Source: CAZBSE01 sp964494385
GTDB taxonomy: Bacteria > Actinomycetota > Humimicrobiia > Humimicrobiales > Humimicrobiaceae
DNA: 64,000 bases
Assembly (NCBI GenBank): GCA_964494385.1
Contig: CAZBSE010000003.1
Span: 1 to 64,000 of the forward strand
Direction of reading: 5' to 3'
This document shows positions 51,980 to 61,012 of this stretch, in pieces. Every line of letters starts with the position of its first letter. The stretch's first letter is position 1. A model generated the notes under the pieces. It had not been told where the DNA came from and searched no databases. It was given only the letters and a program-made list of their open reading frames with translations. Position numbers and translations under genes: made by a program.

Positions 51980-53173
51980 TCACTTTTTATATAGGGGAGA
52001 AATTTTCCTGAGATCGGATATGATTTTAGGAATTATTTCCAAAAAATAATCTATATCTTCCCGGGTATTTTCGAACCCAAGAGTAATTCTCAGTGATCCA
52101 TGGGCATCTTCTCCGGTTATGCCCATTGCAGCCAATACGCGGGAAGGTTTTAGTGATGAAGAAGAACATGCAGAACCGCTTGATACTGCTATGCCTTCAT
52201 GATCCAGCTTCAGCACCATCGATTCGCCTTCAATATATTTAAATGAAAAGTTACAGTTACCGGGCAGCCTGCTGGCGGGGTGTCCATTTAATTTAATTTC
52301 TTCGATTTTATTTAAAAGGGTATTTATCAAATAATCTCTCATTTCCGTAATCTTTAATATTTTATCCGAAAGGTTTTTTTGACCTAATTCCACAGCTTTT
52401 GCAAGACCTGCTATTCCCGGTATGTTCTCGGTACCCGATCTTATTCCCTTTTCATGTCCCCCTCCTAAAATCTGCGGCTTTATCCTGGTGCCCCTTTTTA
52501 TATAAAGGGCACCGATTCCTTTTGGGCCGTATATCTTATGGCCGGAAAGTGAAAGCAGGTCGACATTTAAATCATTGACCTCTGTTTTTATATTGCAGAA
52601 GGTCTGGACAGCATCGGTATGAAAAACAATACCGCGTTCCATCAGCATTTTTCCAATTTCTCTGATGGGCTGAATAGTTCCCACAATGTTATTTGCATGC
52701 ATAATGGTAACAAGTATGGTTCTTCCGGTTATAGATTTTTTAACATCACCGGGGTTAATTATTCCATAGCTATCTACGGGGATATAAGTTATTTCAAAAC
52801 CAAGCCGGGCCAATTTCTTTAAGGGCATGTAAACAGAAGGGTGTTCAATTACGGATGTAATTATATGATTACCCTTTTTTCTGTATGCTTCTGCTGCCCC
52901 AAACAGGGCAAGATTATTACTTTCGGTTCCCCCGCTTGTAAATATTATTTCTTTTGGTTCGGCCCCTAAAGAATCTGCAATTACTTTTCGGGAACGCTCA
53001 AGGATTTCTTTTGCCTTCTGCCCCGGAGAATGAGGCTCCGAAGCGTTTCCGTAGTAAACGTTAAAGCAGCTGTTAATCTCATTTACTACCGAGGGTAGAA
53101 CCGGAGCAGTGGCGCCGTGATCAAAGTAAATATATTTTGATTTTCTTTTCACTGTATCATTATAAATTTTCAA
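51980..53173 (-). CDS. Cysteine desulfurase (NifS/IscS family)
   Basis: 397 residues, PLP-dependent. YFDHGATAPVLPSV at the start, the PLP Lys in SLSGHKIYGPKGIGALYI, and the active-site Cys loop SSGSACSSSSLKPS with RITLGFENTREDIDYFL near the end. It removes sulfur from cysteine for Fe-S clusters or tRNA thiolation. The short active-site loop with SSGSAC is of the group I (NifS/IscS) type. No iscU gene adjoins it; lipA and larE are possible sulfur users elsewhere in the window. It is upstream of nadE in the same direction. Confidence 0.93.
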   Translation of the reverse strand: MKIYNDTVKRKSKYIYFDHGATAPVLPSVVNEINSCFNVYYGNASEPHSPGQKAKEILERSRKVIADSLGAEPKEIIFTSGGTESNNLALFGAAEAYRKKGNHIITSVIEHPSVYMPLKKLARLGFEITYIPVDSYGIINPGDVKKSITGRTILVTIMHANNIVGTIQPIREIGKMLMERGIVFHTDAVQTFCNIKTEVNDLNVDLLSLSGHKIYGPKGIGALYIKRGTRIKPQILGGGHEKGIRSGTENIPGIAGLAKAVELGQKNLSDKILKITEMRDYLINTLLNKIEEIKLNGHPASRLPGNCNFSFKYIEGESMVLKLDHEGIAVSSGSACSSSSLKPSRVLAAMGITGEDAHGSLRITLGFENTREDIDYFLEIIPKIISDLRKISPLYKK

Positions 53174-53405
53174 CAGAGTGGACTAAAAACTACCATTGAT
53201 TTTATGTACTGTCAATAATTAATTCCCTTATGAAATTGGCATGGGAACGGAGCAATAATAAAGCTGTAAAATGTTATAATGAATACTATTAATCAATATA
53301 ATTTTATTGTATACTACAATGGTTGATTGATTTGTCAAAACAGTTAAATTTTATTAAAATTATCGAAATCCATTAATTTTTTTATTAATTTTATAAGGCA
53401 ATTAA

Positions 53406-54251
53406 ATGTTAGGGAAGTTTTTACCATACATAGAAAAGATACTCCAGCATACAAATGAGATCTTTATTATAAAAGATATTGAAAATAATATACTTTTTAT
53501 AAATGAGAAAATAAGAGATTATGGATATGATCCTGCTAAATTGGTAGGAGAAAAATATTTGAGCCTTCTTTCCCCTAAACATAAAGGAAAGAGGTTTAAA
53601 AAGATTGTTAACAGAAAAAAAGCATTGAACTATGAAGTGGAATTTTTAAGAAACGATGGGACCATCGTAAATGCTTTAGCCTGTAATGCTCCGGTCTGGG
53701 GTGAAGACAGGAAGATTTTATTTGTTGTTTCGACTCTTGTGGATGTTACTTCTTATAGAAAGCTGCAAAAAAAACTTATAGAAAATACGTATCTGGATTA
53801 CCTGACAGGGCTTTATAATATCAGATACCTGTATAAAAGGTTAGGTGAGGAGATAAAAAGAAGTAAACGTAAGGATGAAAAAATTGCTATTGTAATGTTT
53901 GATATAGATAATTTTAAAAAATATAACGACACCTATGGCCACGATAGCGGAAATAAATTACTTAAGAATCTGGGGAGGATTATCCGCAAGAGCATAAGAA
54001 GCGGTGTTGACCTTGGATTTCGATTCGGCGGAGACGAATTTTTAATAATAATAAATCAAGATAAAAAGAAAATTGCCTATGAAATTGCAAACAGGATTAG
54101 AGAAAATTTTATAAAACTAAATTATAAGACTCTGGATTTAAGCATAGGGATCGAGCATTACAGAGAGGGCTGCAGTATTAAGAATTTAGTAGTTCAGGCT
54201 GATAAGAAAGTTTACACGGCAAAAAAATCCAAAGAAAAAATAATTGAATAA
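53406..54251 (+). CDS. PAS-GGDEF diguanylate cyclase
   Basis: 281 residues: one PAS domain (NEIFIIKDIENNILFINEKIRDYGYDPAKLVGEKYLSL) and one GGDEF domain with FRFGGDEFLIII, the full active-site motif. An upstream RxxD-type inhibitory site is not clear. Soluble, no membrane segments. It should make cyclic-di-GMP in response to a PAS ligand. ATG 53406 has no strong site; AAGG is 9 nt upstream. It is divergent from the cysteine desulfurase gene. Confidence 0.92.
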   Translation: MLGKFLPYIEKILQHTNEIFIIKDIENNILFINEKIRDYGYDPAKLVGEKYLSLLSPKHKGKRFKKIVNRKKALNYEVEFLRNDGTIVNALACNAPVWGEDRKILFVVSTLVDVTSYRKLQKKLIENTYLDYLTGLYNIRYLYKRLGEEIKRSKRKDEKIAIVMFDIDNFKKYNDTYGHDSGNKLLKNLGRIIRKSIRSGVDLGFRFGGDEFLIIINQDKKKIAYEIANRIRENFIKLNYKTLDLSIGIEHYREGCSIKNLVVQADKKVYTAKKSKEKIIE

Positions 54252-54295
54252 TTTATTAAAATTATTTTAAAAATCAATTCATTTTACTATAATAG

Positions 54296-54330
54296 ACTCC
54301 TGATTTGTAAGGAGTTTATTTTTATTTTAT
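54296..54330 (+). terminator. Terminator after the PAS-GGDEF gene
   Basis: ACTCCT (54296-54301) and AGGAGT (54310-54315) form a 6-bp stem around an 8-nt loop, followed by TTATTTTTATTTT. It lies between the PAS-GGDEF gene and the PAP2-like gene. Confidence 0.6.
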
Positions 54331-54380
54331 TATTGGGCGGGAATCCTTTATCTTTAAATAATTATAAGGCCGGGAGATTT

Positions 54381-54971
54381 TTGAATAAAATCGCAAAAAT
54401 AATATCATATATTTTTGATGGGTCATTCATATCCATTCCAATTTTTTTAATTATCTGTTTTATGGTGGTAGAGAATAAAGTTGAGGCTATTGGCTGGGCC
54501 TTTCTTTGTTTAACTTTTGGAGCCATTGTGCCGTATATTTATATACGGTTTTTATATAAGAAGAAGAGAATAAACGATATTCACATACCTATAAAGGAAG
54601 AAAGAATAAAGCCGCTGCTGGTATCCTGTGTTAGCTATATAATATGTTTTCTTGTTTTATATATAATGGATGGGCCTTTGTTCCTAAAATCCGTTTTTGC
54701 TGTAAGTGTTGTTTCTACAGTTATTTTAACCGTGATAACCTACTTCTGGAAGATTAGCCTGCATACCAGCTGGGTAACCTTTGTGGTCATTACCTTCAAT
54801 ATTTTATTCGGCAGGTGGATGCTGCTTCTGATTCTGTTAATTCCTGCTATCGGCTGGGCAAGAGTCAGGATTAAAAGGCATACCGTAATCCAGGTGATAT
54901 CAGGGGCCGGAATTTCTATGGTAACCACATTTTTTATTTATTATAATTACGGATTCATTAATTTATTTTAA
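54381..54971 (+). CDS. PAP2-like membrane protein with degenerate signature
   Basis: About 196 residues from TTG 54381, which follows GGGAG; the frame is open from 54333. Six or so hydrophobic segments. The layout resembles PAP2 phosphatases: a basic loop (KKKRINDIHIP), SLHTSW at the PSGH position, and W-A-R-V-R-I-K-R-H-T-V-I-Q-V-I-S-G at the SRxxxxxHxxxD position, with Gln where the Asp would be. Activity as a lipid phosphatase is uncertain. It could also be one of the non-catalytic PAP2-related membrane proteins. Neighbours give no pathway. Confidence 0.6.
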   Translation: MNKIAKIISYIFDGSFISIPIFLIICFMVVENKVEAIGWAFLCLTFGAIVPYIYIRFLYKKKRINDIHIPIKEERIKPLLVSCVSYIICFLVLYIMDGPLFLKSVFAVSVVSTVILTVITYFWKISLHTSWVTFVVITFNILFGRWMLLLILLIPAIGWARVRIKRHTVIQVISGAGISMVTTFFIYYNYGFINLF

Positions 54972-55048
54972 CAGGTACCGCAATTATCTTTAAAAAAGAC
55001 TCTCCGGAATTTCACCAATGCTGACCAATAAACAAAGGGATATTAAAT

Positions 55049-55717
55049 TCAAATACAGGTGGATAGAATAAGCTTGTGCAGATTGTAGGAGACAAGCAAT
55101 TCTATAGATAACAGAGCTGCAGCTATTGCAGAAGGTAAAATTAAATATTTACTCATCAAGGCGGATGCTTTACGGGAAAAAGGCGGGATCAAAAGTACCA
55201 TTACCAGATTTACAAAATAAAATGTAAACAGGATTGAAAGTACTGACAGATAATAGTAAAGGGAACCTAAAAAATCAATTCTGAACAGGGTTAAAGCGAT
55301 GAATACTGCCAGGATAAGGAGATAGATTATAAATTTTTGGGGCCTTTTAAAAAGCTTTCCTTTTTTTGACTGCTTATAATATTGAAATACGAAGACGGGG
55401 TAAGTTATGACCATAACCGATGAACCGCATAGCAGGCCGGTTATAAACCTTATGTTATTATTTGTATTGTAAAGGCCAAAGTTGGAAGCAATGCCGTCAA
55501 TTATCATGGATAGAAAAAAAATAGAAAATATTATTAAAATATAGGGTGGAGGAAGATCATTTTCTTTTCCCCTGAACATTATAAATAAAATTATGGCTGT
55601 AACAAAAAAGCCCATATAAATACCGCTGCACCTGGAACAGACAGGCAGCACTGCATTCCCGATAGCAAGGCTCCGGGAAGGCAGTTGATGGCAGACTGAA
55701 AAGCCTATTGTTTCCAT
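55049..55717 (-). CDS. DUF2085 membrane protein 1
   Basis: 222 residues. The N-terminal motif CHQLPSRS and VCSRCSGIYMGF define DUF2085, with several transmembrane segments after it. The Cys/His pattern (C-H-Q, C-x-x-C) looks metal-binding. Function unknown. A second, related gene lies at 58023. ATG 55717 has a weak ribosome binding site. It follows the inositol monophosphatase gene after 21 nt in the same direction. Confidence 0.85.
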   Translation of the reverse strand: METIGFSVCHQLPSRSLAIGNAVLPVCSRCSGIYMGFFVTAIILFIMFRGKENDLPPPYILIIFSIFFLSMIIDGIASNFGLYNTNNNIRFITGLLCGSSVMVITYPVFVFQYYKQSKKGKLFKRPQKFIIYLLILAVFIALTLFRIDFLGSLYYYLSVLSILFTFYFVNLVMVLLIPPFSRKASALMSKYLILPSAIAAALLSIELLVSYNLHKLILSTCI

Positions 55718-55738
55718 GAAAGAATTAAGTACCTGCAG

Positions 55739-56707
55739 TTATTGTTCCTTTCGATCTTGATAGTTTTCTATATCCTGTTTAAACTTGCCAAAGCCTTTGT
55801 CAATCATCATGAGCAGTATGGAGTGCAGCTCCTGATTGGCCGAAGCGATAACTGAAAGCTGATATTTTTTTCCAATACCCATAAGCGGCTGGCTGCATAA
55901 ATCTTTACCATAAGCATCGGTTACCAGCCCGCCGCTTTCTTTCAATATAAGATATCCTGCCGCAATATCGTAAGGATAATTATTAATTATACTGCCCTGG
56001 CCGACTTTTATATAATCTTTTTCGAGGGAAGGGTAGTCATTTACGAGTCTGTGACCGATATCGATATAACAATCGAGCTGGCCTGATGCCACTCTGGTCA
56101 TTGAAAAAGATGAGCTGCCCAGGAAAAAAAAACTGCCGTTGAAGTTTGAAGTATCGAGCAACTCTTCTAAAATTTTTACAATGGGGCCGACAGGTTTCCC
56201 CCCCAGCCCTATCGACCAAAAAAGAGAATTTATGTCACTATTACGGGATAATGAAGGAGAGATGATTTTGCTGCCATTGATAATTTTTGCCCCGGAACCC
56301 TTTTTGGCCAGAAATATCCTGCCGCTTTTTATTTCCTGTACACAGCCTATTTTTAAGTCCTTTATTTGTGGCTCCTCAGTAAAATCTGATAGAGCAATGG
56401 AAATGCAACCCGACTCCAATCCTGAAACGGCTGCCCTGGTGCCATCTATGGGGTCAATTATTAAAAGCTTATCCGTTGGCCCTGATTTAATAAGGCCCCT
56501 GTCTTCGGAGTAGTAAGCTATGTTCATATTCTGAAGGTAATCTTTCAGAAAAGTCTCGGATATATCATCAATCAGGAAGGTTGAATCTCCGCCTATGGAT
56601 TTTCCGGAAATGTATCTTGCATCCTGTTTTCCGAAATATGGCAATATCGTTTCTCTGATTTTACCGCTCAATTCAAGAACAAATTTTACATTTGCATCAT
56701 TTAGCAT
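55739..56707 (-). CDS. Inositol monophosphatase-family phosphatase
   Basis: 322 residues. The metal motif DPIDGTRAAVSG and the C-terminal YDIAAGYLILKESGGLVTD (family WDxAAG) are clear, and YYSEDRG corresponds to the first acidic metal site. Substrates may be inositol-1-phosphate, fructose-1,6-bisphosphate or PAP; not readable. It runs opposite to the PHP gene at 56904, sharing a promoter region, and is followed by DUF2085 protein 1. Confidence 0.9.
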   Translation of the reverse strand: MLNDANVKFVLELSGKIRETILPYFGKQDARYISGKSIGGDSTFLIDDISETFLKDYLQNMNIAYYSEDRGLIKSGPTDKLLIIDPIDGTRAAVSGLESGCISIALSDFTEEPQIKDLKIGCVQEIKSGRIFLAKKGSGAKIINGSKIISPSLSRNSDINSLFWSIGLGGKPVGPIVKILEELLDTSNFNGSFFFLGSSSFSMTRVASGQLDCYIDIGHRLVNDYPSLEKDYIKVGQGSIINNYPYDIAAGYLILKESGGLVTDAYGKDLCSQPLMGIGKKYQLSVIASANQELHSILLMMIDKGFGKFKQDIENYQDRKEQ

Positions 56708-56903
56708 ATTTATAGTATTTTAACTTCTTATTTGATAAATTTCTAATTAATTATACAAAGTAGACGGGCAGCGAAAAGAGTGAGTGGATAAAATAAGAAA
56801 TTTATCGTACTTTAAATAAAATTATAGTTTTCTAACTGCAATATTGATAGAATTAACCATATTATTTTAACAGTCTGTTTCCGGATCATGAAAGGAATTT
56901 CTT

Positions 56904-57563
56904 ATGATATATGATTTTCATACGCATACTTATTTAACCGATGGCAGTAACAGCCCTATTGAGCTTATAAGAATTGCAATTGTTTCCGGTTATAAATGTA
57001 TTGCCATAACCGATCATGTCAGTTATTCAAATCTTGATTTTATAATTTCAAGGGTAGGTAAAGATTGCCAGCTTGCAAAAAAATACTGGGATATAGATGC
57101 AATCCTGGGGGTGGAGCTCACCAATGTCCCGGCTAAAAGTATAAATGATATGGCCAGAGACGCCAAGGAACTTGGTGCGAAGCTGGTGGTAGTCCATGGT
57201 GAAAGTATTGTAGAAGATGTTGAACCGGGGACAAATCTGGAAGCGGTAAAATCAGAGTATGTTGATATTCTGGCCCACCCTGGAATTTTTACATCAAAAG
57301 AAGCAGAATTTGCGGTAAAAAACGGTATTTTTATAGAAATCTCCTACAGAGTCGGCCATAGCCTGACAAATGGAGTTGTAGCTAATATAGGCAGAGAGGC
57401 AGGAGTAAGGTTTTTAATTGATAGTGATGCCCACAGCCATCTGGATTTATTCAGACCGGGCATACAGGAGAAAGTAGGACTGGGCTGCGGCTTAAAAAAA
57501 GACGAAATAAAAGAGATTTTTGAGAAAAATTATAAGCTCTTTTTTAAGAGGATTAATTATTAG
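56904..57563 (+). CDS. PHP-domain phosphoesterase (histidinol-phosphatase-like)
   Basis: 219 residues. PHP metal ligands are visible: DFHTHTYLTDGS, AITDHV, GVELT, VHGES, LAHPG and IDSDAHSHLD, enough for a trinuclear metal site. Short PHP proteins of this kind hydrolyse phosphate esters or are of unknown substrate. ATG 56904 follows AAAGGA. No histidine biosynthesis genes are nearby, so hisK function is not supported. Confidence 0.9.
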   Translation: MIYDFHTHTYLTDGSNSPIELIRIAIVSGYKCIAITDHVSYSNLDFIISRVGKDCQLAKKYWDIDAILGVELTNVPAKSINDMARDAKELGAKLVVVHGESIVEDVEPGTNLEAVKSEYVDILAHPGIFTSKEAEFAVKNGIFIEISYRVGHSLTNGVVANIGREAGVRFLIDSDAHSHLDLFRPGIQEKVGLGCGLKKDEIKEIFEKNYKLFFKRINY

Positions 57564-57656
57564 TTGACAATTGAAATATGATATAATTAAAAAAATTTAT
57601 TATTTTTGGAAATATAATTTATTTTCGATACAAATTGAAACCAGGAGGAGGTATAT

Positions 57657-58019
57657 ATGAGCGACAAGAAAAAAACAGAGGAAGTAAAAGCAGAAGTAGT
57701 CGGGTCTGAAGAGAAGGCTGGAGTTATGGCTATTATATCATTAATCACAGGAATACTTAGTATGCTCTGCCACTGTGTTCCAATCGCAGGTACGTTTATT
57801 GGCTTTTTACTCAGTGTAGCTGCAATAGTTCTGGGTGTTCTTGAAGTTAATAAGATCAAAAAGGGTGAGTCCAGCAAAAAGGGTAAAGGAATGTGTGTAG
57901 CTGGTATTATTCTAGGCAGTGTTGGAATTGTTTTTGGAATCATATGGATAGTAATTATAAGTTTGGGTACCCTGGGCGGCTTGCTGGGAGGACTTTTTGA
58001 TTATTATTCCTATTATTAG
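57657..58019 (+). CDS. DUF4190 membrane protein
   Basis: 120 residues: a charged cytoplasmic N-terminus, then two hydrophobic hairpin segments (AIISLITGILSMLCHCVPIAGTF and IGFLLSVAAIVLGV), the basic loop KIKKGESSKKGKG, and a third segment with GIILGSVGIVFGI. This is the DUF4190 layout; function unknown. A strong AGGAGGAGG site precedes ATG 57657. It is followed by the second DUF2085 gene, overlapping only in spacing (3 nt). Confidence 0.85.
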   Translation: MSDKKKTEEVKAEVVGSEEKAGVMAIISLITGILSMLCHCVPIAGTFIGFLLSVAAIVLGVLEVNKIKKGESSKKGKGMCVAGIILGSVGIVFGIIWIVIISLGTLGGLLGGLFDYYSYY

Positions 58020-58022
58020 AAT

Positions 58023-58697
58023 TTGACAGTTATTTTAAAAATTTTAAACTTTTTTGGCGCCGGTCTATGCCATCAGCAAGCTTCAAGATCGTTTGAGTTT
58101 GATGGGTTATATATGCCCATGTGTTCCAGATGTACGGGTATATACATAGGTTTTTTATTTTCCCTGGCAGCAGTTCTTATAATCGAAAGGAGAACAAAGG
58201 GAGAATTTCCTTCCGTAAAGACGGCACTGGTCACAATCGGGATCATACTGATAATGGGTCTGGACGTAGTAGTTTCGACTTTAAAAATTTATAGTTCCAA
58301 TAACTATATCAGATGCATCACCGGCTTTTTGGTTGGATGGTTTTTGGCGCCGGTCATGCTTTCACTGAAAAATATTTTGATGTGGGAAAAATTAATAAAA
58401 AAACCTTATCTTAACAGCAAGAAATATTTTTTTATATGGCTGGTTTGCGGAATTACAGTTATAGTGGCTTTTATGTTCAGCTACGGAAAGATTCTAATCT
58501 TCTGGGGGTTTAGTTCGATTCTGGGTACGATAACCATGATTGCATTTGTGGCATTAATATTATTCTTTGCTGTATGCCGTAAATTGGCCAATAGTATTAA
58601 TTCATGGAAATATTACTTTTTAAGTCTGGCTGCAGGCGTTGCCGCCGGTACAGGATTTTTGGGACTTTTCTCTGCAGTAAGAGAATTTTTGATCTGA
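58023..58697 (+). CDS. DUF2085 membrane protein 2
   Basis: 224 residues, paralogous to the gene at 55049: CHQQASRSF, MCSRCTGIYIGF and about six transmembrane segments. TTG start at 58023, 3 nt after the DUF4190 stop and with no ribosome binding site, so translation probably depends on coupling. Function unknown. The conserved Cys-His pattern near the N-terminus suggests a metal or redox centre at the membrane. Confidence 0.83.
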   Translation: MTVILKILNFFGAGLCHQQASRSFEFDGLYMPMCSRCTGIYIGFLFSLAAVLIIERRTKGEFPSVKTALVTIGIILIMGLDVVVSTLKIYSSNNYIRCITGFLVGWFLAPVMLSLKNILMWEKLIKKPYLNSKKYFFIWLVCGITVIVAFMFSYGKILIFWGFSSILGTITMIAFVALILFFAVCRKLANSINSWKYYFLSLAAGVAAGTGFLGLFSAVREFLI

Positions 58698-58872
58698 CCT
58701 GCCTTTTAAATGATTACTTCTCTTCCGATTCCCTGCGATCAACACAGCGCGGCTTAATTTTTAAAATTTTACGGTACCGGATTTTTTATATAAATTTTTA
58801 CACAGTTTTTATTCATAAAATTTTTAAAAATTTAAAACGATTTTATGATCCGTATAAAACAAAGGGCTGCTT

Positions 58873-59676
58873 TTATTCTTTTGATTCATCCATACTTCCC
58901 GGCCTGTAACCTTCAAGATCCAGGGTAATATATAAAAATCCTATTTTTTTAAATTTTTTTAATATTTTTTCCCTCAAATTACTTTGGGCCAGTTTACGGA
59001 TTTCATCCTTTTCTATTTCTATTCTGGCCACAGGGTATTGATATCTTACCCTTTTCTGTTTAAAACCAAGAGAATGAAGATATTCTTCCGCTTTTTCGAT
59101 TTTTCTCAATTTTGATACCGAAATCTTTTCTCCGTATGGGAATCTTGTCAGAAGGCAGGAAAGGGCCGGTTTGTTCCAGGTGGGAAGGTGCAGTATTTTA
59201 GAATATTTTTTTATATCTTCCCTGGTCAGGCCGCTTTCGGCAAGAGGGTTTCTGATGTCAAGTTCATTCAGCGCCTTTCGGCCGGGGCGGAACGTATGAA
59301 GATCATCGTAGTTAGTTCCGTCGGCTATGATATTGAAGTTATATCTGTCCTTTATGGAAATTAATTTTAAAAAAAGCTCTTTTTTACAAATATAGCACCT
59401 GTTTATAGGATTTTTCCGTAATGTCTCTAATTCCAGCAGGTTTAAATAAAAAATTATATGCCTGCATTTTAAGAGCCCGGTAATTTTTTTTGCTTCCAGG
59501 AGTTCCTTTTTGGGAAATACCGGAGATTTTGCAGTTACCGCAATTACATTTTCACCTAGTACTTCAACGGCAAGCTTTAAAAGAAAGCTGCTGTCAGTAC
59601 CTCCGGAAAATGCTATAATCACAGATTCATAAGATTTGAGAACTTTTTTTAATTTATTAATTTTCCTGCTGTTCAT
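58873..59676 (-). CDS. larE: ATP-dependent sacrificial sulfur transferase LarE-like
   Basis: About 267 residues from ATG 59676; an earlier start at 59706 is possible. PP-loop AFSGGTDSSFL, the Cys pair in RCYICKKELF, and the segment KPALSCLLTRFPYGEK, which holds a Cys at about the position of the sacrificial sulfur donor of LarE. LarE thiolates the nicotinate-derived carrier that becomes the nickel-pincer nucleotide of lactate racemase. larC lies divergently across a 160-nt gap, supporting the assignment. Neither larA nor larB is in the window. Confidence 0.88.
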   Translation of the reverse strand: MNSRKINKLKKVLKSYESVIIAFSGGTDSSFLLKLAVEVLGENVIAVTAKSPVFPKKELLEAKKITGLLKCRHIIFYLNLLELETLRKNPINRCYICKKELFLKLISIKDRYNFNIIADGTNYDDLHTFRPGRKALNELDIRNPLAESGLTREDIKKYSKILHLPTWNKPALSCLLTRFPYGEKISVSKLRKIEKAEEYLHSLGFKQKRVRYQYPVARIEIEKDEIRKLAQSNLREKILKKFKKIGFLYITLDLEGYRPGSMDESKE

Positions 59677-59836
59677 AATCATTCCATTATTTTTGCCCGG
59701 GAGCATAAAATATATAAAAATCTTACTTTTTGCAATAGTAAAGGTAAAATGATATTTTAAAAATAAGATCCTGGGAAGCCTGAATTTATTTTGGGTAGAT
59801 GGAGAATAGTTAAAATTAAAAATCCGGGAGATAAGT

Positions 59837-61012
59837 ATGAAGGATATTGTATATATTGACTGCTTTTCAGGGATAAGCGGCGATATGATGGTTGGTGCGC
59901 TGCTTGATATGGGATTGGATTTTTCATTTCTTAAAAATGAATTGAAAAAGCTGGATATCAGCGGTTACAGCATTGATTGCAGAGAAGTTAAAAGGGGTTC
60001 GATTAAAGCAAAAAAGTTTGATGTAAAAATAGCCGGCCCCCAGCCAGACAGAGATTACAGAGACATAAAAAGAATAATTGGAAGCAGCAAACTGGATGCA
60101 GAAGTAAAGAAGATTTCTCTGGATATTTTTAAATTGATTGCGGAAGCAGAGGCGAAGGTTCACGGTCATGATGTGGAAAGGATACATTTCCATGAGATCG
60201 GAGCATTGGATTCCATAATTGACATCGTTAGTGCAGCAATAGGTATAAAAAGTTTAAACACCGGATTATTCTACAGCAGGAGGATACCTCTGGGCTCGGG
60301 GTTTGTAAACGGTACGCATGGGAAATTACCTGTTCCCGCACCTGCTACAATCGAGATATTAAGAGGGCTTCCGGTTTTTGGGGGTAAGTTCAATTTTGAA
60401 GCGACAACTCCTACCGGGGCTGCCATAATAAAATCAATAGCAATCGGATACGATGGGGTCCCGCCTTTGATTATTGAAAAAGTTGGTTATGGAGCAGGCA
60501 GCAGGGAAGATAAAGGAATCATTAATGTTTTAAGGATCTTAAGCGGGGCCGCTAAAGACGGACATGGGGCCAGGGCCGAAAACCTGATTATGCTTTCTAC
60601 AAATATTGATGACAGCAATCCGGAGATTATAAGTTATCTTCAGCAGAGACTATTTAAAAATAAAGCACTTGATGTATGGACAGAGCCTATTTACATGAAA
60701 AAAAGCAGGCCTGCTTTTAAGTTGTGTGTACTCTGTGATAGGCAATCAGAGTCTTCGATGGTCGATACCGTGCTGATGGAATCAACAACCCTTGGTATTA
60801 GAAGGCAGGAAGTCATAAGATATTCAGCTGGCAGGGAGATTAAAACTGTCGGCCTGCCATACGGAGAGGTTAGAGTGAAAATAGGCATACATGCTGGCAA
60901 AGAGGTAACTGTTTCGCCTGAATTCGAATCCTGCCAAAAACTGGCAGAAAAAACAGGCATGCCTTTGAAAAAAATATATCAGGATGCCGTTTTGTTTTTT
61001 TCCAAAAGATAA
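59837..61012 (+). CDS. larC: Nickel-pincer cofactor biosynthesis protein LarC
   Basis: 391 residues. The N-terminus YIDCFSGISGDMMVGALLD, IHFHEIGALDSIIDIV, TTPTGAAIIKSI and the C-terminal domain (LSTNIDDSNPEIISYL...KKSRPAFKLCVLC) are typical. LarC inserts nickel into the pincer nucleotide in a CTP-dependent way. In Lactobacillus the gene is split by a programmed frameshift into two parts; here it is one continuous frame. ATG follows GGGAG. Its 3' end overlaps the convergent AI-2E gene by 34 nt. Confidence 0.95.
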   Translation: MKDIVYIDCFSGISGDMMVGALLDMGLDFSFLKNELKKLDISGYSIDCREVKRGSIKAKKFDVKIAGPQPDRDYRDIKRIIGSSKLDAEVKKISLDIFKLIAEAEAKVHGHDVERIHFHEIGALDSIIDIVSAAIGIKSLNTGLFYSRRIPLGSGFVNGTHGKLPVPAPATIEILRGLPVFGGKFNFEATTPTGAAIIKSIAIGYDGVPPLIIEKVGYGAGSREDKGIINVLRILSGAAKDGHGARAENLIMLSTNIDDSNPEIISYLQQRLFKNKALDVWTEPIYMKKSRPAFKLCVLCDRQSESSMVDTVLMESTTLGIRRQEVIRYSAGREIKTVGLPYGEVRVKIGIHAGKEVTVSPEFESCQKLAEKTGMPLKKIYQDAVLFFSKR

